Part shown: piece by piece, positions 1 through 6,555 of the stretch
Layout of the letters: the number at the start of each line of letters is the position of its first letter
How positions within the stretch are numbered: the stretch's first letter is position 1
Origin: an uncultured Burkholderiales bacterium
GTDB lineage: Bacteria; Pseudomonadota; Gammaproteobacteria; Burkholderiales; Burkholderiaceae
DNA length: 6,555 nt
Direction: 5' to 3'
Assembly (NCBI GenBank): GCA_903845315.1
Contig: CAIMWY010000020.1
Location: forward strand, 1-6,555
The notes under the pieces: model-generated
The model's database searches: none
What the model saw: only the letters and a program-made list of their open reading frames with translations
What the model was told of the DNA's origin: nothing
Position numbers and translations under genes: made by a program

Positions 1-1289
<1,289 letters not shown>

Positions 1290-1293
<4 letters not shown>

Positions 1294-2129
1294 AATTCAC
1301 CCTCCAAGATTCAGCCGATCAGCCTTATGAAGCCTATGCCTATACCGGCGGCAAAGCTTTTGACGCCAGCCAGCCGACCGTGGTGTTTATTCACGGCGTG
1401 CTGGGTGACCACAGCGTGTGGATTTTGCAAACCCGCTACCTGGCCCACCACGGCTTCAATGTGCTGGCGGTGGATTTGCCCGGTCACGCCCGCAGCGGGG
1501 GCGAAGCACCCCGCAGCGTGGAAGAGGCATCGCAGTTCATCGAGGCCTTGCTCGACGCCGCAGGCGTGCAGCGCGCCGCCCTTGTGGGCCACAGCTGGGG
1601 CTCCTTGATTGCGCTTGAAACGGCGGGGCGGTTGAAAGACCGCATCAGCCACATCGCGCTGGTGGGCACGGCGTTTCCCATGAAGGTGTCACCAGCCTTG
1701 CTGGAGAGCTCGCTCAACGAGCCCATGAAAGCGATTGAGATGATCAATGTGTTTTCACGCGCCACGCTGGCGGCACCGCCTTCAGCGCTGGGGCCAGGCA
1801 CCTGGGTGTTTGGCGCCAACACGGCGCTGAACCGTCGCGTGCTGGCCAGTAACCCTAAGGTCAATGTGTTCCACCGGGGGTTTGTGGCGTGCGATAGCTA
1901 TGCCAACGGCTTGCAGGCCATGGCCGATCTGACCTGTCCCGTGCTGTTTGTGTTGGGCAACCAAGACCAAATGACCACGCCCCGTGCCGCCCAAGGCTTG
2001 GTGAACCAAGCGCGCGTCGCTGGCAAAACGCATGAGGTCGTGATGGTGCCCATGGGGCATCACCAAATGACCGAGTCCCCCGAGGAAACGCTGCATGCCT
2101 TGCAGCGCTTTCTCACAGCACGTCTCTGA
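1290..2129 (+). CDS. Alpha/beta-fold hydrolase, substrate unknown
   Basis: The 279-residue protein is an alpha/beta hydrolase (Abhydrolase_1 type) without signal peptide or membrane segment, so probably cytoplasmic. Seen: the oxyanion-hole HG at residues 35-36 (FIHGVLGDHSVW), DLPGHARSG at 62-70, the nucleophile elbow GHSWG with Ser102, the acid Asp226 in LGNQDQMTTP, and His257 in MGHHQM (His258 adjacent is the alternative). The triad is therefore complete and in family order. Residues about 130-200 form the variable cap that would set the substrate. The ATG lies inside the metY stop (ATGA) and has AGGTG 4 bp upstream, so translation is probably coupled to metY. The context suggests a job near homoserine-ester or sulfur metabolism, but this is inference. 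It is not MetX, which is longer and has a GGSMGG elbow. Esterase, lactonase or thioesterase activity are all possible. Confidence 0.88.
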
Positions 2130-3366
2130 GGCGCAGGTCTTGCCAACGCATCCACAGGCCTTCGCCTGTTTCGCTGCGCACCAGCAACAAACGCTCTATC
2201 AGTGGCGTCAAAGGCGTTTGGTGCGGGTCGGCCAACAGCACATAGCGTGACTCACTGACGGCATGGTGGGCCGAGTCGGCAGACTCGCTGAGGCGGCCAA
2301 TCCAATCCAAATCGACCAAGGTGGTCAACACCTCTTCGAGTTGCAAAGGATCGAGGTGCAAGTCTTCGCACAAGCGCGGCAAACTCACGCCACGGGTGGG
2401 GTTGTGACGCGCCAAATTCAAGCGTTGCAACACCTCCAGCGCCAGTTGAAAGCGCCAGCCCACGCTGCGCCCATCGCGTGAAATGCCGCCCAGCAAACTG
2501 GGCAAATTGGCCACCAACACAGCGCCCAAGAGCACGATGACCCAAGCCAGGTAAATCCAGATCAGCAAAATCGGCAAGGTGGCCAGGGCACCGTAGACCG
2601 CCGAGTAGGTGGGCATCATGCCAAAGTAATAGGCCAACACATTGCGCGCCACCTCGGTGGCCGCGGCCACCCACACACCGCCCACCAAGGCATGGCTCCA
2701 GCGCACTTGGGTGTAGGGCACGTAGCGGTAGAGCGCACTCACGCCCCAAGCCACCAGCATGAATTCCAAGCCGCTGAAGAACCAGCGCATGCTGCTGGTC
2801 ACTTCAGGCGCCAAGCCACGCGAGACCGCAATCAACTGGGTCAGCATCACCAAACTCGCACCCATGAGCAACGGCCCCAAGGTCAGGGCGGTCCAGTACA
2901 ACAAGATGCGCTGAGCAAAGGGGCGACGCTTACGCACGCGCCAAATGGCGTTGAGCGTGCGGTCGATGGTGAACACCAAGGCAATGGCCGACAAGACCAG
3001 GGCGGTGACCCCCACCACGCCCAAGCGGCTGGCTTTGCTGGCGAATTGGGTCAGGTAACCCAACACCTGACGCGAGATGTTGTCAGGCACCAAGCTTTCG
3101 ACCAAACGGCGTTGCAACACGGTTTGGAAGTCACTGAAGATCGGAAACGCGGTGAACACCGCCAAGGCCACCGTCACCAAGGGCACCAAGGCGATGGTGG
3201 TGGTGAAGGTCAGGCTGCCCGCGGTCTGGCCCAAGCGGTCCTCGCGAAAGCGCTGGCGCAAGGTGCGTGCGGTGTTGCGCCAGGGGAATCGGCGTAGGCG
3301 GTCAAAAAGGTGCTTCAGTTGCGGGACAATCATGGTCCGAATCATGCCACTGCCCATGCACAACAC
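2113..3366 (-). CDS. YihY/virulence factor BrkB family inner-membrane protein (UPF0761)
   Basis: This 417-residue polytopic membrane protein belongs to the BrkB/YihY family, whose molecular role is not settled; old 'ribonuclease BN' labels are wrong. Seen, numbered from the GTG at 3366: an amphipathic N-terminus with FPWRNTARTLRQRFREDRLG (27-46), the family segment SLTFTTTIALVP (51-62), and about six hydrophobic helices near 52-74, 116-135, 155-180, 197-214, 226-245 and 262-288. The hallmark YSAVYGALATLPILLIWIY lies at 254-272. Residues about 300-417 are soluble and cytoplasmic, and 327-360 (LPRLCEDLHLDPLQLEEVL onward) look like a small winged helix. The start is uncertain: GTG 3366 has the best ribosome site, ATG 3357, 3345 and 3333 are in frame, and 3333 avoids most overlap with the divergent gene. 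Its 3' end overlaps the convergent hydrolase gene by 17 bp. Confidence 0.9.
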   Translation of the reverse strand: MLCMGSGMIRTMIVPQLKHLFDRLRRFPWRNTARTLRQRFREDRLGQTAGSLTFTTTIALVPLVTVALAVFTAFPIFSDFQTVLQRRLVESLVPDNISRQVLGYLTQFASKASRLGVVGVTALVLSAIALVFTIDRTLNAIWRVRKRRPFAQRILLYWTALTLGPLLMGASLVMLTQLIAVSRGLAPEVTSSMRWFFSGLEFMLVAWGVSALYRYVPYTQVRWSHALVGGVWVAAATEVARNVLAYYFGMMPTYSAVYGALATLPILLIWIYLAWVIVLLGAVLVANLPSLLGGISRDGRSVGWRFQLALEVLQRLNLARHNPTRGVSLPRLCEDLHLDPLQLEEVLTTLVDLDWIGRLSESADSAHHAVSESRYVLLADPHQTPLTPLIERLLLVRSETGEGLWMRWQDLRLRDVL

Positions 3367-3805
3367 TTCTGCCCCCTCCCCTGCGCCCTTTTCTGAAGCG
3401 CCCGCCCCAATCCCACGTCATGTGCAACTTACCCGTCTGGTGGCAGTCGGCAGTTTGCTGGGCTTGATCGTACTGGGCCTAGCCTGGGAACTGTGGCTGG
3501 CCCCGGTGCGCCCAGGCGGCACCTTGCTGGCGCTCAAGGTGTTGCCCTTGTGCATCCCGCTCACTGGTTTACTGAAACACCGCATGTACACCTACCGTTG
3601 GCTTAGCCTGATGGTGTGGCTGTACTTCACCGAAGGCGTGGTCCGCGCCATCGGTGACCGTGCACCCAGCAATTACCTGGCGATGCTGGAAGTGCTGCTG
3701 TGTGTGTTCTTGTTCGTGGCCTGTGCCCTGCATGTGCGCTTGCGCTTGCAACATGCCAAAGCAACGGCCCAACCCGACCCAGCCGCTGCGCCTGCCAACC
3801 CCTAA
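3344..3805 (+). CDS. DUF2069 domain-containing membrane protein
   Basis: This small integral membrane protein (153 residues from this start) matches the proteobacterial DUF2069 family, whose function is unknown. Seen: a Pro/Ala/Ser-rich N-terminus of about 25 residues, then four hydrophobic helices near 32-53, 62-77, 85-103 and 111-134. Recognisable family segments are GLAWELWLAPVRPGG (45-59), LKHRMYTYRWLSL (77-89) and WLYFTEGVVRAI (92-103). The tail is short, soluble and Ala/Pro-rich. The start is ambiguous: in-frame ATGs lie at 3332, 3344 and 3356. The one at 3332 has GGGA five bases upstream but runs deepest into the divergent BrkB-family gene. The extra 5' codons add no conserved sequence. 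The stop is 15 bp before the FAD dehydrogenase start, so the two probably share a transcript. Confidence 0.82.
   Translation: MPLPMHNTSAPSPAPFSEAPAPIPRHVQLTRLVAVGSLLGLIVLGLAWELWLAPVRPGGTLLALKVLPLCIPLTGLLKHRMYTYRWLSLMVWLYFTEGVVRAIGDRAPSNYLAMLEVLLCVFLFVACALHVRLRLQHAKATAQPDPAAAPANP
3375..3379 (-). promoter_or_regulatory. Shine-Dalgarno candidate for the BrkB-family gene
   Basis: The minus strand reads GGAGG here, 8 nt before the GTG at 3366-3364. It is the only strong ribosome-binding sequence ahead of the four candidate starts, and it would be 17 nt from the ATG at 3357. It lies inside the first codons of the divergent DUF2069 gene, in a proline-coding C-rich stretch, so it could be chance. 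Confidence 0.4.
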
Positions 3806-3820
3806 GTCTGCGACTCCACC

Positions 3821-5251
3821 ATGACTGCTTTGTCTTTGCCCGAACTGCTGACCGCCCTGCGCCACACGGTGGGCGACGCCCATGTGTTGACAGAGGGCGA
3901 CTTGTCGGCGTTTGAACAAGACTGGCGCAAACGCACACGAGGCAAAGCGATGGCCGTAGTTCGCCCGGGCAACACGGCTGAAGTGGCCGCGGTGGTGAAA
4001 GCCTGCGCCCAAGCGGGTGTGAGCATCGTGCCGCAAGGCGGCAACACCGGTTTGGTGGTGGGCTCGATCCCTGACGACTCAGGCACCCAGGTGCTGTTGA
4101 GCTTGCAACGCATGAACGCGGTACGCCACATCGACGCCGCCAATTTGGCCATCACGGTAGAAGCAGGTTGTGTGCTTCAGAACCTGCAACACGCGGCTGA
4201 GCAAGCGGGCTTTTTGTTCCCCTTGAGCCTGGGTTCTGAAGGCAGCTGCACGATTGGTGGCAACTTGGGCACCAACGCAGGCGGCACGCAAGTGGTGCGC
4301 TACGGCAACACACGTGAGCTGTGCTTGGGGCTAGAGGTGGTGAGCGCACAAGGCGAGATTTGGCACGGCCTGAGTGGGCTGCGCAAAGACAACACGGGCT
4401 ACGACCTGCGCAACCTGATGATTGGCAGCGAAGGCACCTTGGGCATCATCACCGCCGCCACCCTAAAACTCTACCCCCTGCCTGCGGCCAAACTCACCGC
4501 TTGGGCGGCTGTGCCTTCGGTAGCGCATGCGGTGGAACTGCTGGGCTTGGCCCACCTTCACTTGGGTGCGGGTTTGACCGGGTTCGAGATGATGGGGCAA
4601 TTTGCGCTCAGCTTGGTGGACAAGCATTACCCGCAATTGCGCGTGCCCCTGTGGCAAGACTCTCCGTATTGCGTGTTGCTGGAAAACTCGGACACCGAGT
4701 CAGAAGCGCATGCGCGCGAACGCTTTGAACACGTGCTGGAGCTGGCCTTTGAGCGTGGCTGCGTGAGCGATGCCGTGGTGGCCGAAAGCCTGTCGCAAGC
4801 GCGCAATCTGTGGCACATCCGAGAGAGCATCACGCTGGCGCAAGCGGAAGAAGGCTTGAACATCAAGCATGACATTTCTCTGCCCGTATCAGCCATTCCT
4901 GAATTTGTGGCCCACACCGATGCCTTGCTGGAGAAAGAAATTGCTGGCGTGCGTTTGGTCAATTTTGGCCACTTGGGCGATGGCAATTTGCACTACAACG
5001 TGCAAGCGCCCGCAGGCAGCGACAACGCCGAGTTTTTGAAGACGCAAGAACACCGTGTGAACACGCTGGTTTACGACACGGTCAAACGCTTTGGAGGCTC
5101 CATCTCGGCTGAACACGGCGTGGGCAGCTTGAAAGTGGACACCCTGCCCGACTACAAAGACGCCACTGCGTTGTCCTGGATGCGGCAGATCAAACAGGCG
5201 CTCGACCCACAAGGCATCTTGAACCCTGGGCGTGTGGTTCGCACGGATTGA
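3821..5251 (+). CDS. FAD-binding oxidoreductase of the D-2-hydroxyglutarate dehydrogenase type
   Basis: This 476-residue VAO/PCMH-family flavoenzyme likely oxidises a D-2-hydroxy acid, best guess D-2-hydroxyglutarate to 2-oxoglutarate, passing electrons to a carrier. Seen: the FAD PCMH domain at about 37-216 with PQGGNTGL (71-78), CTIGGNLGTNAGG and GSEGTLGI (202-209), then the FAD-oxidase C-terminal domain with Arg334, Thr338 and Lys349. Next come His384 and His391 in HLGDGNLHYN, Glu431-His432 in SAEHGVG, and DPQGILNPGR near the end. From memory, human D2HGDH uses Arg386, Thr390, Lys401, His434, His441 and Glu475; the R-T-K and H-H spacings are identical here. No signal peptide or membrane helix is visible. 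The ATG follows the DUF2069 stop by 15 bp with no clear Shine-Dalgarno, suggesting coupled translation. D-lactate dehydrogenase or a GlcD-like subunit is the alternative, but HLGDGNLHYN and full length argue against GlcD. Confidence 0.88.
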   Translation: MTALSLPELLTALRHTVGDAHVLTEGDLSAFEQDWRKRTRGKAMAVVRPGNTAEVAAVVKACAQAGVSIVPQGGNTGLVVGSIPDDSGTQVLLSLQRMNAVRHIDAANLAITVEAGCVLQNLQHAAEQAGFLFPLSLGSEGSCTIGGNLGTNAGGTQVVRYGNTRELCLGLEVVSAQGEIWHGLSGLRKDNTGYDLRNLMIGSEGTLGIITAATLKLYPLPAAKLTAWAAVPSVAHAVELLGLAHLHLGAGLTGFEMMGQFALSLVDKHYPQLRVPLWQDSPYCVLLENSDTESEAHARERFEHVLELAFERGCVSDAVVAESLSQARNLWHIRESITLAQAEEGLNIKHDISLPVSAIPEFVAHTDALLEKEIAGVRLVNFGHLGDGNLHYNVQAPAGSDNAEFLKTQEHRVNTLVYDTVKRFGGSISAEHGVGSLKVDTLPDYKDATALSWMRQIKQALDPQGILNPGRVVRTD

Positions 5252-5268
5252 GGCATTAGCCCTGCGCA

Positions 5269-5302
5269 GCCTCTGGTGGAGTCAGCGTGCCAGAGGTGTT
5301 TC
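5269..5302 (+). terminator. Candidate hairpin terminator after the FAD dehydrogenase gene
   Basis: CCTCTGG (5270-5276) and CCAGAGG (5290-5296) form a perfect 7-bp stem around a 13-nt loop, extendable by G-U pairs at both ends in + strand RNA. A short weak U run (UGUUUC) follows. It begins 18 bp after the FAD gene stop and covers the stop codon of the convergent RodZ-like gene. On the minus strand no T tract follows. A competing weaker 5-bp stem pairs GAGGC (5250-5254) with GCCTC (5269-5273). The U tract is poor, so this is only a candidate. Confidence 0.35.
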
Positions 5303-6229
5303 AACCAAGTTGAAGTGCTGAGCGCCGGTTTCAGGAATGGTCAAGCGGCGACCTTGAAAATAAATTTGCATTTTGAAGAGTTGCGCCCCCGACACCTGCC
5401 ACGGTGCAGTGCCATACACGCTGCGCCCTTCACCGGGTTTGAGCTGGAGGACGTTGGCTTGTTTGGCGCCATCGACCACGCAGACCGTCGCCGCAACGTC
5501 ACTCAATACATAAACATAATTGCCCGCCTTGTAGGCCTCAACAGCCGACAGTGCCACCAAGCTGTCTCGGCTGTGTTCGCAGCCTATGCTGGGTGTTGTG
5601 GGAGTCGCAACAGCAGCAACAGGCATGGCGGGATCTGCGGCCACGACCTCAGCACTCGCGTTGAGCATGGGCTCTGGGGCCAAGGCCTCAACTTCTGGGC
5701 TTGACACAACCGATGCTTGCACGGTCTGGGTGTTGACCGCTTGCACCCAGCCAGAGACAAAAGGCTCCAAGAGATAGGCCACCAGTAGCAGGCTCAGCAA
5801 AGGTAAGACCCACCAGATCGATGACTTTAAGGTTCGAACCATTGACAAAAATTTGGCCACCCCAGTGGTTGTAGGGTGCATGGGTTGTGCATGCTCCACC
5901 AAAGCCACGATGCTGTCGATGGGGTTGTGTACAAGTCCGGGATTGAGTCCGTTCAGCGCAGCCTCTAGGGCTTCTTCTTGTTTGGCTGTCGGTGGGTCTG
6001 CCCCCAGAATCATCAACACGCGTTTGTAGGCTTGGCGCTTGATGCTGGGTGAATAAAACATCCCATCGCCCTCACCCTCCAAGTGCAGCACCTGCGTCAC
6101 TGACAAACAAGCGGTTCTCGCCAAGGCCATGACCTCCATGCCTGCGGCTTGGCGAAGCTGTCGCAAGTAAATCGGGTCACAGTCCTCAAAAACACGTTGC
6201 ATGTCTTGAGATGTGTCAGGGCTTGTCAT
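5282..6229 (-). CDS. RodZ-like protein: Xre-type HTH, single membrane helix, DUF4115-like C-terminal domain
   Basis: The 315-residue protein has the layout of RodZ-family proteins. Seen: residues 19-76 resemble an Xre/Cro helix-turn-helix (YLRQLRQAAG, then LARTACLSVTQVLHLEGEG); an acidic-to-neutral linker follows to about 135; one strong membrane helix lies at about 138-158 (WWVLPLLSLLLVAYLL); then a Pro/Ala/Val-rich extracytoplasmic linker to about 213. Residues 217-300 end in a weak match to the RodZ C-terminal domain (LKPGEGRSVYGTAPWQV, then IYFQGRRLTIP). Orientation N-in/C-out is expected. RodZ links MreB filaments to the wall elongation machinery, but this copy is divergent and beside thyA, not beside ispG/hisS where I recall Burkholderiales rodZ, so a paralogue with another role is more likely. 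The ATG at 6229 is the first possible start because an in-frame TAG lies at 6241-6239; no Shine-Dalgarno is obvious. Confidence 0.75.
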   Translation of the reverse strand: MTSPDTSQDMQRVFEDCDPIYLRQLRQAAGMEVMALARTACLSVTQVLHLEGEGDGMFYSPSIKRQAYKRVLMILGADPPTAKQEEALEAALNGLNPGLVHNPIDSIVALVEHAQPMHPTTTGVAKFLSMVRTLKSSIWWVLPLLSLLLVAYLLEPFVSGWVQAVNTQTVQASVVSSPEVEALAPEPMLNASAEVVAADPAMPVAAVATPTTPSIGCEHSRDSLVALSAVEAYKAGNYVYVLSDVAATVCVVDGAKQANVLQLKPGEGRSVYGTAPWQVSGAQLFKMQIYFQGRRLTIPETGAQHFNLVETPLAR

Positions 6230-6248
6230 GGCAAATGGCTAAGTCACT

Positions 6249-6277
6249 TTTATCCAAGTAATCCGTTAATGTGGCAG
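6249..6277 (-). promoter_or_regulatory. Candidate sigma70 promoter for the RodZ-like gene
   Basis: On the minus strand CTGCCA (6277-6272, 4/6 to TTGACA) is followed after 17 nt by GATAAA (6254-6249, 4/6 to TATAAT). This would start transcription about 10-15 nt before the ATG at 6229, giving a very short leader. A rival -35, TTGACG (6296-6291, 5/6), has only CACATT at 17 nt. Both are weak calls by eye. Confidence 0.28.
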
Positions 6278-6344
6278 TTTGTACAGAATGCGTCAAGCAG
6301 CCGACGCAAGTCACCACTTAAGTATTCGAAATGGCAAAAGAATT

Positions 6345-6350
6345 TATAAG
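6345..6350 (+). promoter_or_regulatory. Candidate -10 element for thyA
   Basis: TATAAG matches the sigma70 -10 consensus at 5 of 6 positions and lies 77 bp ahead of the thyA ATG in the A/T-rich stretch. No good -35 exists at 15-19 bp spacing and there is no TGn extension, so a promoter here would need an activator or lie elsewhere. Confidence 0.25.
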
Positions 6351-6427
6351 CGCTGACGTACCAAGATCGGCGCCAAAACTCAAGCCTTTAAACTCATGGC
6401 CTCTACCCATCCCGAGCTTGTGACGCC

Positions 6428-6555
6428 ATGCGCCCTATTCGCCGCCAATACGAAGATTTCATGCAGCACGTCTACACCCAAGGCGTGGCTAAAACCGACC
6501 GCACCGGAACCGGTACAAAAAGCGTCTTCGGCTACCAAATGCGCTTTGATTTGAA
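6428..6555 (+). CDS. thyA: Thymidylate synthase, N-terminal fragment (cut by window edge)
   Basis: ThyA methylates dUMP to dTMP using 5,10-methylenetetrahydrofolate as carbon donor and reductant. Only 42 codons are in the window. They read [12 protein letters not shown], then [19 protein letters not shown], which is the invariant N-terminal block of the family; the arginine of DRTGTGT is the one that binds the dUMP phosphate. The frame is open to the last base. ATG 6428 is the first start after an in-frame TAA at 6389-6391, and no other ATG, GTG or TTG lies between, so the start is well fixed even though the ribosome site is weak. The catalytic cysteine lies beyond the window. A downstream folA would be the expected partner in related genomes, but that cannot be seen here. 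Confidence 0.95.
   Translation, partial: MRPIRRQYEDFMQHVYTQGVAKTDRTGTGTKSVFGYQMRFDL

Larger units (their letters stand above)
6230..6427. other. Divergent intergenic region between the RodZ-like gene and thyA
   Basis: This 198-bp stretch is visibly richer in A/T than the rest and must hold the promoters of both divergent genes. It contains an inverted repeat GCGTC (6290-6294) / GACGC (6303-6307), the short palindromes CTTAAG (6317-6322), TTCGAA (6325-6330) and GGCGCC (6369-6374), and a 7-bp direct repeat AAACTCA at 6376-6382 and 6390-6396. I see no RNA gene or convincing small coding frame in it. Confidence 0.6.

Noticed and set aside
2692..3297. Open frame of 201 codons on the plus strand inside the BrkB-family gene
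   Set aside because: The translation is a low-complexity Gln/His/Gly-rich string, typical of the reverse complement of a Leu/Ala/Val-rich membrane gene; no domain is visible.
2113..3366. Ribonuclease BN annotation for the membrane protein
   Set aside because: That label for the YihY/BrkB family is a historical error; the real RNase BN is a soluble metallo-beta-lactamase-fold enzyme, and no nuclease motif is visible here.
6149..6349. Plus-strand open frame of 66 codons spanning the RodZ-like start and the intergenic region
   Set aside because: It is mostly antisense to the RodZ-like N-terminus, has no ribosome site and shows no recognisable protein sequence.
6396..6554. ATG at 6396 opening a frame that overlaps the start of thyA
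   Set aside because: It runs in a different frame from ThyA, its codons show no family resemblance, and it ends within the conserved thyA block, so it is a shadow.

Overview
The window reads as ordinary chromosomal DNA from a betaproteobacterium, most likely Burkholderiales, family Comamonadaceae. This rests on the moderately high GC, the gene-dense layout and the protein flavours (long MetY, BrkB/YihY, DUF2069, ThyA). The taxonomic call is inference from remembered family resemblance, not a search. There are seven protein genes, two of them cut by the window edges. I see no tRNA, rRNA, CRISPR array, insertion sequence, phage gene or recognisable defence system.

Left part (1-2129, + strand): the 3' nearly complete portion of an O-acetylhomoserine sulfhydrylase gene (metY). 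It overlaps by ATGA a small alpha/beta hydrolase gene with an intact Ser-Asp-His triad. They look like a translationally coupled pair.

Middle (2113-3366, - strand): a BrkB/YihY-family inner-membrane protein with six predicted membrane segments and a cytoplasmic winged-helix-like tail. It overlaps the hydrolase tail to tail by 17 bp. Its 5' end collides with the divergent DUF2069 gene at a cluster of three CATG palindromes spaced exactly 12 bp apart. Each CATG is an in-frame ATG on both strands.

Right-centre (about 3344-5251, + strand): a four-helix DUF2069 membrane protein, then after 15 bp a FAD-dependent dehydrogenase of the D-2-hydroxyglutarate dehydrogenase type. Its substrate and metal residues can be matched by spacing to the human enzyme as I remember it.

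Right end: a convergent - strand gene (5282-6229) for a RodZ-like single-pass protein with an Xre-type HTH, one membrane helix, a Pro/Ala/Val-rich linker and a divergent DUF4115-like end. It is separated from the FAD gene by only 30 bp, where a 7-bp perfect hairpin may end transcription. A 198-bp, A/T-richer intergenic region then leads to the 5' end of thyA (6428 onward, cut by the window edge).

No new system is evident. The points most worth checking are the overlapping divergent starts at 3331-3366, the orphan RodZ-like protein beside thyA, and the uncharacterised hydrolase coupled to metY.
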